Positions 1 through 8,943 are shown, counted from the stretch's first letter. The stretch is DNA of 64,000 nt from Gambelia wislizenii (GCA_030847615.1 JAUMIR010000001.1:165513001-165577000); one strand, 5' to 3'. Numbers and translations are program-made. Notes: a model not told the origin generated them from the letters alone.

Positions 1-551
1 TAACCAGGTTCCTAAGCCACTCCTCATAGCGCATGGCTTGCGGACCTTCACCGTTTTGTTTGCTCTCCTGTGGACATGTTCCAGCTTGTCAATATCCTGC
101 TTGAACTGTAGTGCCCAGAACTGGACACAATATTCCAGGTGAGGTCTGACCAAAGCAGAATAGAGTGGTATTGTTACATCGATCAATCTAGACACTATAC
201 TCCTATTGATGCAGCCCACAATCACATTGGCTTTTTTAGCTGCCACATCACGGTGTTGACATATGTTCAGCTTGTGGTCTACTAAGATTCCTAGTTCCCT
301 TTCACATAGACTGTTGTCAAGCCAGCTATCATTCATCCTACATCTGTGCATTTCATTTTTTCTGCCTAAATGTAGTACTTTACATTCTCCCTGCTGAAAT
401 TAATTTTATTAATTTTGGCCCAGGTCTCCAATCTATTAAGATCATTTTGAATCCTGATCCTGTCCTCTGGGGTATTAGTTATCCCTCCTAATTTGGTGTA
501 ATCTGCAAATTTTATGTTAATGCCCCCAACTTCTCCCATAGAATGTAGCAA
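1..551 (-). mobile_element. CR1 LINE fragment, end of the RT region
   Basis: Read on the minus strand this is the C-terminal part of a CR1 ORF2. At 366-551 a frame contains FADYTKLGG, matching the RT active-site block FADDTKLGG of CR1 but with the second catalytic Asp changed to Tyr. Below 366 the similarity continues in shifted frames through the block equivalent to the [15 protein letters not shown] region. The copy runs off the window edge, so its 3' end is not seen. The frames are broken and it is a dead copy. The same CR1 type recurs at 22421-23242 and 45872-47665. Confidence 0.85.
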
Positions 552-1504
552 GATTTAGTCCATGTTGCACATTTCTCCATGCTACATCATCATCTGATAG
601 GCGAAGGGAAACACAGAATAGGATTTAAAGTGCTAGATGCATTTCTCTGTTACAGCACAAAGGAATCCACTAGCACCATTGAGACTAATTGGGAAGAAGA
701 AATTTCTAGCATAAGCTTGAATAAGACCGAGTCCCCATAGCATGATGATATCAAGATGTAGTTTTGGGTTCTCCACTATTTACAGGGGAGAATTCAATGT
801 TAATCCATTAGTGGCAGCGTGCCGATGTTGCCTGTAAGTCCAACATAGTTCAGCTTAGTAAAGGATTCGTGAAACATCCATAGCTGTGTATGTTGCTTTC
901 CAGTATCTTCTCATCCTATTAGTCAAATTCTCTGTGGTTTAAAATTTGAGATACAGACAAGCAGGCAAATGTATATGTTTTATTTGCAGAATGAAATCTC
1001 AGATTTGCTTCCACCCCCAAAGCTTCTTTTGCTTTCAGTGACAAGAGTTGTACTTGAGGTTTAGGGTGTTGAATCTATATAGTCAGTATAATCACTTTAA
1101 ATTGTCAAGAACATAAGCATTACTGGTAGAAATGTTATGTCCCTTTTCTTTTTTTAACAAAATCAAAGCTTTTAAAAAGTATATTGCCACTGTTACCATT
1201 TAAGGAGAAATCATTCTCACTGGTATGTAACGTGCCATGACAGCCCCTATCTTTTTAATAAACTCATAATTAGCTACATTCTATAATTTGGCTTGCTGTG
1301 GCCTTCCACAAGGTTGGCAGTAAAACAGGACTCCCCAAACACCTAGGCTGGAGTCATGCTTAAGGGTGCATAAAACCTAAGGAAGGGCCTTCTAAATTCC
1401 TCAAAAGGTCACACCCCCAGGTAAAGATTATGTGGAAGCCCTAGAAGACTGTTAAAGTTAGGGTGATGATGGCTAATTCTCCCTGGGTGTCTTTGGAAGT
1501 GAAC
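552..1504. other. No recognised feature
   Basis: AT-rich single-copy-looking sequence with no open frame of note, no splice-flanked exon and no repeat that I recognise. Confidence 0.5.
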
Positions 1505-1506
1505 TA

Positions 1507-1724
1507 CAGTTGTCCCTTCATATTCACTGGGGTTTGGTTCCAGGACGCCCCGTGGATACCAAAATCCGTGAATATTCAAGTCACATGATAGCAAAATGGT
1601 GTCCCTTATATAAGATGGCAAAATCAAGGTTTGCTTTCTGGGATATTATTTTTTAAATAATATTTTCAAGCCATGAATACTTAAATCCGTGGATATTAAA
1701 TCCATGGATACGGAAAGACAACTG
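1507..1724. mobile_element. Tigger-like (TcMar) MITE, 218 bp
   Basis: The copy starts CAGTTGTCCC and ends with the inverted version, GACAACTG, and it is flanked by TA on both sides (1505-1506 and 1725-1726), the target duplication of mariner/Tigger elements. The interior carries the inverted motifs for a 'GTGGATACCAAAATCC' type sequence. Related copies lie at 14433, 21127, 33226 and 34023. There is no transposase, so it is non-autonomous. Confidence 0.85.
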
Positions 1725-1761
1725 TACATCAAAGGTAATTGGATTCTCATTGCCTTGCAAT

Positions 1762-2360
1762 GAGAGTGAGTGAGTGTTTGCCCTCTCCCTCCTCCCTAGG
1801 AACACCTGGCCTCTGAGTGCCTTGAAAGCCAGCTCCAGCCAGACCACCGGTGGCAGCAGCAGTAGCAGCAGCAGTGTGGCTTCAAGCGGGGGGTGGAGAG
1901 TGAGTGAGTGTTTGCCCTCTCCCTCCTCCCTAGGAACACCTGGCCTCTGAGTGCCTTGAAAGCCAGCTCCAGCCAGACCACCGGCAGCAGCAGCAGTAGC
2001 AGCAGCAGTGTGGCTTCAAGCGGGGGGTGGAGAGTGAGTGAGTGTTTGCCCTCTCCCTCCTCCCTAGGAACACCTGGCCTCTGAGTGCCTTGAAAGCCAG
2101 CTCCAGCCAGACCACCGGCAGCAGCAGCAGTAGCAGCAGCAGTGTGGCTTCAAGCGGGGGGTGGAGAGTGAGAACACCTGGCCTCTGAGTGCCTTGAAAG
2201 CCAGCTCCAGCCAGACCACCGGCGGCAGCAGCAGTAGCAGCAGCAGTGTGGCTTCAAGCGGGGGGTGGAGAGTGAGTGAGTGTTTGCCCTTTCCCTCCTC
2301 CCTAGGAACACCTGGCCTCTGAGTGCCTTGAAAGCCAGCTCCAGCCAGACCATCGGCGGC

Positions 2361-2394
<34 letters not shown>

Positions 2395-2413
2395 TGACTT
2401 CAAGCTGGGGGTG
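1762..2413 (+). repeat. Tandem 5' monomer array of the L2 element
   Basis: Five head-to-tail units begin at 1762, 1896, 2030, 2164 and 2268. Units 1 to 3 are each 134 bp, unit 4 is 104 bp (30 bp missing) and unit 5 is 146 bp (longer CAG run). Each full unit contains GTGAGTGAGTG, a pyrimidine tract ending CCTCCCTAGG, and a (CAG)n-TAG-(CAG)n block. Tandem monomers at the 5' end act as promoters in some mammalian L1 families. A similar promoter role here is inference. Confidence 0.85.
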
Positions 2414-3676
2414 GAGAGTGTGTGCTCCTCCGTCTTACCTGAGACTGGGAAGGATGTGGGGGCAGCCATCGGAGTAGTGTTGGGGAATGGGAGATATGGC
2501 GGGAACAGAGCGAACAAATGTTGCAAGAGAAGACGGGATCGCTGTTTGAAAGCTATCCCGTCTTCAGTTCCCTCTGCTGCCCAGAATGGCTTGGAGAGCA
2601 GACCAACCATTCCACAGAACCTCACTCTGCTCCTCTGCAATGCCAGGTCGGTGAGGAATAAGACTCATATCATCCAGGACCTTCTCTTGGATGAGGACGC
2701 CGACCTGGCTTGCTTCACGGAGACCTGGCTGGGAGAGGATAGCGCTGTCACATGGGCACAGGCCCTCCCAGCTGGGTACTCTGTTAGCGAGCAGGTGAGA
2801 GGAAGTGGGCGAGGGGGTGGAGTGGCTCTAGTCCATAAGAACCACCTGACCTTGACCAGGATACCTATCCGGAACACAGCCCACTTCGAGTGTATATACC
2901 TAAGCCTGAAGACCAGGGATAGCTTGGGGATTCTGCTAGTCTATCGGCCACCCCGTTGTCTAGCAGACTCCCTAACCGAGCTGACACAGCTGGTCTCAGG
3001 GCTGCTGCTGGAGTCCCCCAGACTTCTGGTTTTGGGGGACTTCAACATCCTGCTCGAGATCAGCTTAACAGGTGCGGCTCGGGAGTTCATGGAGACCATG
3101 ACAAACATGGGCCTATCCCAATTGGTCAACGGGCCCACACATTGTGCAGGTCATACACTCGATGCGGTCTTTAGTTCGGATCAGGTATATCCGTGGGCAG
3201 AGGTAATCAGTACCTCTGCCTTGTCATGGACGGATCATTTCCTGGTCAAGATGGAACTTAGAGCCTACATCTGCCCCACCGGGGGTGGTGGACCCATTAA
3301 AATGGTCCGCCCTCGAAGGCTAATGGAACCTATGGGTTTCCAGAAAGCCTTAGAGGGCTTAATGGTTGGAAATGCCGGTGATCCTGTCGATGCTCTGGTT
3401 AATACGTGGAACACCGACCTTACCAGAGCTATCGACACGATTGCTCCCAAGCGTCCTTGCCAACCCGCTTCTAACCGTAGGCCATGGTATACACCTGAGC
3501 TTAGGGAAATGAAGCGGTTTGGACAACGACTAGAGCGCAGATGGCGGAAGACTCGACTCGCCATAGGAACTTTCTTTGGTCCTATCGGGAGGCAGTGCGT
3601 GCAGCGCAAAGATCCTTCTCTTCTGCACGTATTGCGTCTGCAGAGTCCCGTCCAGCAGAGCTGTTTAGGGTGGTGA
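2411..3676 (+). CDS. L2 endonuclease domain (EEP type), then frameshift
   Basis: The open frame spans 421 codons. The first ATG is not clear; translation probably starts somewhere upstream of the CNARS block. Residues about 71-290 are an exonuclease-endonuclease-phosphatase fold that nicks target DNA. The catalytic set is visible: N77 in CNARS, E104 in FTETWL, D210 and N212 in GDFN, D251 in HTLD, and the TDH pair at 275-276. The stretch RRDRC near residue 41 is basic and could aid nucleic acid binding. The last ~40 residues after RRWRKTR are out of frame; the true continuation is the overlapping +1-shifted RT frame that starts at 3541. The break is therefore a single-base indel at roughly 3555-3570. 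Confidence 0.88.
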   Translation: MESVCSSVLPETGKDVGAAIGVVLGNGRYGGNRANKCCKRRRDRCLKAIPSSVPSAAQNGLESRPTIPQNLTLLLCNARSVRNKTHIIQDLLLDEDADLACFTETWLGEDSAVTWAQALPAGYSVSEQVRGSGRGGGVALVHKNHLTLTRIPIRNTAHFECIYLSLKTRDSLGILLVYRPPRCLADSLTELTQLVSGLLLESPRLLVLGDFNILLEISLTGAAREFMETMTNMGLSQLVNGPTHCAGHTLDAVFSSDQVYPWAEVISTSALSWTDHFLVKMELRAYICPTGGGGPIKMVRPRRLMEPMGFQKALEGLMVGNAGDPVDALVNTWNTDLTRAIDTIAPKRPCQPASNRRPWYTPELREMKRFGQRLERRWRKTRLAIGTFFGPIGRQCVQRKDPSLLHVLRLQSPVQQSCLGW

Positions 3677-5442
3677 GGGAGCTGGCGCAGGTGACCCCTG
3701 CGCCGAATCCCCTGCTTAACCCAACAACTGCCTGCTGTGATGCATTTAATAACTTCTTTGCAGATAAAATCTCTCAGATAAGAGCCGACCTAGATGCCAC
3801 TATTGTAACAGAAACAATGGACGAGGTGTCTAGCAACTCTGCCGATGTAATTATACTGGATCAGCTGCAATCTGTGAGTACCGATGACGTGGACAAGCTC
3901 CTTGGTAGTGTGAGGAAGACAACCTGCCTCCTCGACCCTTGCCCGTCTTGGCTGGCCGTCCAGGGAGGGGATGCATTGCGGAAGTTCCTGGTGAGCATCA
4001 TCAATGCATCCTTCAGGGAAGGATATATTCCATCATGTTTAAAGGAGGCAGCTGTTAAGCCTATTCTGAAAAAACCTTCCCTGGACCCCCTGGCTATGAA
4101 TAATTATAGGCCAGTCTCTTTATTACCATTTTTGAGCAAGGTGATCGAGAGGGCAGTTGCTCTTCAACTCCAAGCTGTCTTGGATGAAACCGATTACCTA
4201 GACCCATTTCAAACTGGCTTCAGGACAGGCTTTGGGGTTGAGACTGCCATGGTTGCTTTGACCGACGATCTGCGTCTGAGCATTCACAGAGGTAATGTGA
4301 TCCTGTTGGTGCTCCTAGACCTCTCAGCGGCTTTTGATACGATAGATCACAGCATTCTTCTGGATCGCCTGGGGGAGTTAGGCATCGGAGGCACTGCTTT
4401 GCAGTGGTTCCGGTCCTTCCTCTCAGGCAGGACCCAGAGAGTGCTGCTCGGGGACAGTAGCTCCAGTAAAAGGGAGCTCACCTGTGGAGTACCACAGGGT
4501 GCTATTCTGTCCCCGATGTTATTTAACATCTATATGAAGCCGCTGGGTAAGATTATCCGGAGTTATGGAGCTGGGTGTTATCAGTACGCTGATGACACTC
4601 AGATCTATTTCTCCATATCTCGTTCATCGGCCTTGAATTCTGATGGCATCTCTTCTCTCAATGAATGTCTTCGGGCAGTAATGGGCTGGATGAGGAAAAA
4701 CAGATTGAGACTGAATCCTGACAAGACGGAGGTGCTCACGGTAGCGGCCCCGAAACCAAGAATCGAGTTGCAATCTCCAGTCCTGGATGGGGTCACACTC
4801 TCCTCCAGTGACTGTGTTCGCAGTCTAGGGGTGCTCCTTGACTCGTCGCTCCTGATGACAAATCAGGTAAATGCGACAGTCAGGAGCGCTTGTTATCAGC
4901 TTCGGCTGATACGCCAGCTGCGCCCTTTTCTGGAAGTAAGGGATCTTGAGACCATTGTGCACACGCTGGTAACCTCACGTCTGGATTTCTGTAATGCTCT
5001 CTACATGGGGCTACCCTTGTGCCTAGTTCGGAAATTACAGCTGGTACAAAATATGGCAGCCAGGCTAGTTTCTGAAACATCTAGGAGGGACCACATTACT
5101 CCAGTTCTGAGGTCCCTCCACTGGCTACCTATCAGCTTCCGGGCCCAGTACAAGGTGTTGGTTATCACCTTTAAAGCCCTAAATGGCTTGGGCCCAAGCT
5201 ATCTCAGGGACCGCCTTCTCCCTTATAATCCTCCCCGCGCTCTCCGGTCCTCTGGGAGGAATTTGTTGCAGTCACAAAGACCTAGGCTGGCGACTACCTC
5301 CCAGAGGGCTTTCTCGGCTGTAGCCCCCAAACTGTGGAACGGCCTGCCCGACGAGATCCGCCTATTGACATCATTAGACAGCTTTAAAAAGGCTGTCAAG
5401 ACGGTTCTCTTCGGGCAGGCTTTTCCGGCTTTTCCGGAATAG
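3541..5442 (+). CDS. L2 reverse transcriptase, intact frame
   Basis: There is an uninterrupted 633-codon frame. The ATG at 3541 is only where the shifted frame opens; in the parental element this is one polyprotein with the upstream endonuclease. RT blocks in order: NNYRPVSLLPFLSKVIE (about 187-203), LLDLSAAFDTIDH (258-270, first catalytic Asp), CGVPQGAILSP (315-325), QYADDTQIY (348-356, catalytic Asp pair), then the KTEVL block. The C-terminus carries the SRLDFCNALY, LHWLPI and APKLWNGLP blocks typical of L2. It primes cDNA synthesis on the nicked target. All catalytic residues that I can check are present. Confidence 0.93.
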   Translation: MAEDSTRHRNFLWSYREAVRAAQRSFSSARIASAESRPAELFRVVRELAQVTPAPNPLLNPTTACCDAFNNFFADKISQIRADLDATIVTETMDEVSSNSADVIILDQLQSVSTDDVDKLLGSVRKTTCLLDPCPSWLAVQGGDALRKFLVSIINASFREGYIPSCLKEAAVKPILKKPSLDPLAMNNYRPVSLLPFLSKVIERAVALQLQAVLDETDYLDPFQTGFRTGFGVETAMVALTDDLRLSIHRGNVILLVLLDLSAAFDTIDHSILLDRLGELGIGGTALQWFRSFLSGRTQRVLLGDSSSSKRELTCGVPQGAILSPMLFNIYMKPLGKIIRSYGAGCYQYADDTQIYFSISRSSALNSDGISSLNECLRAVMGWMRKNRLRLNPDKTEVLTVAAPKPRIELQSPVLDGVTLSSSDCVRSLGVLLDSSLLMTNQVNATVRSACYQLRLIRQLRPFLEVRDLETIVHTLVTSRLDFCNALYMGLPLCLVRKLQLVQNMAARLVSETSRRDHITPVLRSLHWLPISFRAQYKVLVITFKALNGLGPSYLRDRLLPYNPPRALRSSGRNLLQSQRPRLATTSQRAFSAVAPKLWNGLPDEIRLLTSLDSFKKAVKTVLFGQAFPAFPE

Positions 5443-5705
5443 CTAACCCCGGCCTCAGGAACCCCCTCTGGAGGTTGCTTTTGGATCTCCTAACAGATGC
5501 TGCCTGCTTGAAAGGATATTTAATATACTGTATTACATATTGATTTTAACTTGTATTGATTTTAACTTGCATTAATTTAATAATGTTTTAAGGGGAGGGA
5601 GGGATTTTGGGTTGTTTTATACTGTCTACCATTTTATCATTGTAAGCCGCCCCGATTGCTTGCAGAGGGGCGGGATATAAATAAATTTTATTATTATTAT
5701 TATTA
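5443..5705 (+). repeat. L2 3' UTR and ATT-repeat tail
   Basis: A short UTR follows the stop codon, then a conserved end (GTAAGCCGCCCCGATTG ... GGGCGGGATATAAATAAA) and a run of TTA repeats. This GGCGGNATATAAAT-type end is the RT recognition end of L2 and is echoed by other tails in the window. Confidence 0.85.
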
Positions 5706-5736
5706 TTGCAAAATAGTCCTTTTCCTCTCCAAGATC

Positions 5737-6477
5737 TCAAAAACAATAGAAGGCTTTTTTTCTCGTTCGAATTTCAAGAAATATCGGGTTGTGATCTGAC
5801 ATTGTTCTTTGTTTTATTTCTACCCTGCCAATATCTTTCACTAATATTTTGGAAACTATAAGAATATCAATTCTAGACCACGAATCATGACGTGTTGAAT
5901 AATATGTGTAGTCTCTTTCTTGCTCATGTTTTAACCTCCAAATATCAGTAAGGGCTAAATGGGCCATCATTTCTGATACTTCTTTAGGGAGTTTTCCCTG
6001 ACTTTTCTTTTTGTTCTTTTTAGTAGACCTATCCATATCCGTGTCCAAGACCCCATTCCAGTCTCCTGCCAGAATTAAGTTATCAACATCACATTTCATC
6101 AATTCCAACATCAATTTTTTGTAAAATTTGCCTTTATTTTCTAATGGGCCATATAACCCCACCATTAATATCTTTTTATCTAACAAATTAATCTCCACAC
6201 CTATAAAGAAACCTTCATCATCGTTAAATATTTCCCTTGAGTCATATTTTTTGTTTATATAAATTGCCACTCCCCTTTTCTTTTTATTGTAATTGGTTGT
6301 ATATATCTTGCCTAATCTTTCATTTTTCAGTAATCTCTTATCTTGTTCTCTAATATGGGTTTCTTGCAAGCAAACAATATCTGGTCTCTGTTTCATCAAA
6401 TAGTGAAATACTAACTGTCTTTTATGGGGACTATTCAGTCCTCTTACATTCCAACTTATAGCTTTCTCCATATCCAA
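5737..6477 (-). pseudogene. L1 ORF2, endonuclease domain only
   Basis: 246 codons of a protein that is normally about 1,250-1,300 residues. It begins MDMEKAISWNVRGLNSP, the classic L1 ORF2 start. AP-endonuclease residues are present: N10 in SWNVRG, E39 in LQETH, Y109 in GLYGP, D139 and N141 in GDWNG, D204 in SRIDIL, and D228-H229 in SDHNP. The frame stops at KKAFYCF just after the domain. The RT, Z-domain and Cys-rich C-terminus are missing. The endonuclease would cut T-rich target sites if expressed alone. Confidence 0.9.
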
Positions 6478-6549
6478 CTTGACCTGTTTTATTATTCTTT
6501 TCTTTTTCTCTCTCTCTCTTTTTTTTCTTTTCCCCTTTTCTCTTTCTCA

Positions 6550-7800
6550 CTATATACTGTCCTCGTCTGATTCTTCTAGTTCTCCTGTTCCTTTTTCCTT
6601 CTCTAAATCCTCAGTTTCTCCCTCAACTTCACCTTCATCTTCAATCTCGGTCTCTTCTTCTCCTATTTCACCTCTTATCCCCTCCCGTTCAATCTCAGTC
6701 TCTTCCTCTCCTACTTCGCCTCTTATCACCTCTCGTTCTATTATTTCTTGGTTTCCTTCTTGTTCAAGTCCTGTCTCTTCTTCCTTATTTTCCTTAACTT
6801 TAACTTTCTTACTTACTGTTTCCTTTTGCATATGTTTTCTTATTTTCTCTCCTTCATTTCTCTCTTTGTCTTCTGCTAAATCCAATTGTTCCTCCCCTGA
6901 TTCTTCCGTTTTCTTTGCCACTTTATTTTCATTCCTTCTTTGGATAGTCTCTCTATCACTTAATTGATTTTCCTGTATCCTCAATAAGAAGTTTTTTGCT
7001 TTATTTATCATATTGATCATGTATACTTTAGACTTGTATGTTACCAGGATTCCTTCTACTCTATGCCATTTATATCCTATTTTCCTCTCTCTCAATATCC
7101 GAGTCAAAAATCCATATTCTTGTCTTTTCTTTAAGACTTGTGTGGGTAAGTCTTTGAAGATTTTTACTTCTTGTCCTTCTATCATCAGAGCTTCTTTTAT
7201 ACTTTGCCTTATTATTATATCTTTTACTCTCTCCCTAGTAAAATATATCACAATATCTCGTGGTAGTTTATTTTTTCTTGCTATCCAGGAATCAATCCTG
7301 AACAGTTTGTCTATCTCAACATCAAGACAGTCCTGGTCCCAATTTATAAATTCAGCTAATGCTGGAACTATCCGAGAAGCTAAATCTTCTTCTTGTATCT
7401 CTGATAAACCTCTTATTTTAATACATTTATTCCTTCTATTCGTCTCTTGCAGTAATTTATAATCTTTTTCTGTTTCTATTTTGCTTTCTAGCAATTGGGT
7501 TCTTTTTTCCAAGTTTTCTGATTTCACTTGTAATTCTTTAAGATCCTGACTAATTTTGTTTATGTCATTAGTTACTGCCTCTAACTTAGATCCAAACTTT
7601 TCCAGCTGTTTATGTAAATCCCCTCTTATTTCTCCTTTAAGCTCTTTCATCTCGGTTTTCAATTCTAAACTCAATTTTTTAAACTCTTGTAATAACATCA
7701 CGTTTGCTTCCCCCACTCTTGTAGTCAAATCTACTGATAATCTTCTTGTTTCTTGTGTCTGTGCCTTTGTTTGAGTCAAATTTCTCCTAGTTGTTGGCAA
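6550..7800 (-). CDS. L1 ORF1 RNA-binding protein
   Basis: 416 codons, open throughout. Residues 30-120 are heptad-like and charged (LELKTEMKELKGEIRG), consistent with the trimerising coiled coil. Residues about 124-200 match the ORF1 RRM (KCIKIRGLSEIQEEDL; LPRDIVIYFTRERVKD). Residues 200-275 match the C-terminal domain (RQEYGFLTRILRERKIGYKW). In known L1s this protein coats the L1 RNA as a trimer and has chaperone activity. Odd: residues ~280-416 are a long Lys/Glu-rich tail with a duplicated 16-residue unit (REVIRGEVGEEETEIE, then REGIRGEIGEEETEIE), absent from the usual ~340-residue protein. It lies directly upstream of ORF2, with a 72-bp gap. Confidence 0.9.
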   Translation of the reverse strand: MPTTRRNLTQTKAQTQETRRLSVDLTTRVGEANVMLLQEFKKLSLELKTEMKELKGEIRGDLHKQLEKFGSKLEAVTNDINKISQDLKELQVKSENLEKRTQLLESKIETEKDYKLLQETNRRNKCIKIRGLSEIQEEDLASRIVPALAEFINWDQDCLDVEIDKLFRIDSWIARKNKLPRDIVIYFTRERVKDIIIRQSIKEALMIEGQEVKIFKDLPTQVLKKRQEYGFLTRILRERKIGYKWHRVEGILVTYKSKVYMINMINKAKNFLLRIQENQLSDRETIQRRNENKVAKKTEESGEEQLDLAEDKERNEGEKIRKHMQKETVSKKVKVKENKEEETGLEQEGNQEIIEREVIRGEVGEEETEIEREGIRGEIGEEETEIEDEGEVEGETEDLEKEKGTGELEESDEDSI

Positions 7801-8943
7801 TTTGTATTACCTCCTATTCTCTATTATGTAGATATTTATATAAATGTGTGTATCTATGTATAGATATGTGTAGTTAAAGATGTATCAATATCTCTTAGTT
7901 CTACTTTACTTTTTCTTAACTTCTTCTAGTATAACACTACTATTCCTTTCTCTGGTATAACTCTTCTTTTCCTTTGTTTTCTTTCAACAATTTAACAATG
8001 TAATTATATATAACAATACTATAAAGTACCTTCTTACGTGCAATATTCAGTATGATTACAAATATGCTAGTTGGCACTATAATGCATTTATCAATGTTGT
8101 AGAGTATACTATAATATACCCTACCCAGTATAGTATCAGATACACTTTAGAGTTATAATACCATATTACTTTATAACAGTATTAACTCCAATCTACAAAA
8201 TTTAATACCCCAATTCCAATCCTTTATATCAGTTTGAAGCATAACCAATTCTTTCTTTCTTTTTTTTATATATATATATAAGATTTTTTATAAGGAGGAT
8301 TATTATCCTCTATATGTTTGTGTCTTTCACTTTGACTATATAATTGTTTTAAGCTTTGTAACAATCTCTAGTAACATGCAACCATATTACATAACATCAG
8401 GATCTGTTTGTTACATTTGTTACACTCATTTAACAACTCACGTAATATTACTTTCAGCAGCTTGCAAATATATTTTGGAGCCCTTGTAAAAGTCTTACAT
8501 CCACTATGTATATATTAGAATGTTCCTTCGCTCCATGCTTCCCTCTATCTGCGTACTCTTCTTTTCTTTAGGGTGCTTATTTCTCCACTCTCTTCCTTCC
8601 GTCCTTTACTCACTCCTGTCACCATATATAGTCTTGTCCGTGCTTATAATTATAGTCTTGTCCGTGCTTGTAATTATGACTGTCCAAGTATGTACTTATC
8701 TCTTTTTTTCCCCCTCTCTTCCACTTGTCCGTTGTTTCTTATAGCCTCTCCCTTTCGTTCTCCTCCTCCACCAGCGTTCCTCTCTCTTTACTCCGCGCAC
8801 TCGCGTTCGTTTCCCCTTCTCCTGTTGTCCCGATACCTTTAAGGTCCCAATTAAGGTCGTTTCTCTCCCTTCTCCTGCCTCGGGCCAACTCGCCCGTGGA
8901 GCGGCAGCAACACTGTAGAAAGCCTGTTTCCTGCCTGACCCTC
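7801..8943 (-). promoter_or_regulatory. L1 5' UTR region
   Basis: About 1.1 kb upstream of ORF1 on the minus strand. Its outer end (8870-8943) is GC-rich (GGCAGCAACACTG; CGGGCCAACTCGCCCG) and the remainder is AT-rich. It occupies the position of an L1 5' UTR with internal promoter. The exact outer end is my estimate, based on the change in composition. Confidence 0.55.

Larger units (their letters stand above)
1761..5705 (+). mobile_element. Full-length L2-clade LINE
   Basis: About 3.9 kb. Order: five tandem 5' monomers (1762-2413), an apurinic-type endonuclease frame, a reverse transcriptase frame, a 3' UTR, then a tail of ATT repeats ending near 5705. The 6-mer TTGCAA occurs immediately before the first monomer (1755-1760) and directly after the tail (5706-5711); this is a plausible target-site duplication and implies that the monomers are the true 5' end. 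Protein motifs match the L2 clade (THCAGHTLD in the endonuclease, LDLSAAFDT and QYADDTQ in the RT). Only one frameshift separates the two domains. The copy appears young, because its RT frame has no stop over 633 codons. Confidence 0.88.
5737..8943 (-). mobile_element. L1 LINE, 5' part only (3' truncated)
   Basis: On the minus strand, in order: a GC-richer 5' region from about 8943, ORF1 (7800 to 6550), a 72-bp spacer, and the start of ORF2 (6477 to 5737). The ORF2 frame ends inside the endonuclease-RT linker, and sequence resembling L1 stops at the L2 tail near 5711. No L1 RT, 3' UTR or poly(A) tail is visible, and no clear L1 remainder appears left of the L2 (below 1755). LINE insertions normally lose their 5' end, so this arrangement implies a later deletion or rearrangement. 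Confidence 0.85.

Noticed and set aside
2356..2392. CAG run as part of a host polyglutamine gene
   Set aside because: It lies in the 5' monomer of an L2 element, with no host exon around it.
1653..2640. Cys-rich and Ser-rich open frames on both strands over the CAG blocks
   Set aside because: They are readings of the CAG/CTG triplets in the L2 monomer array; the 134-bp period is not a multiple of three, so no frame is maintained.
6479..6967. Plus-strand Ser-rich frame of 162 codons
   Set aside because: Antisense of the Lys/Glu-rich tail of L1 ORF1; composition fully explained by the coding strand.
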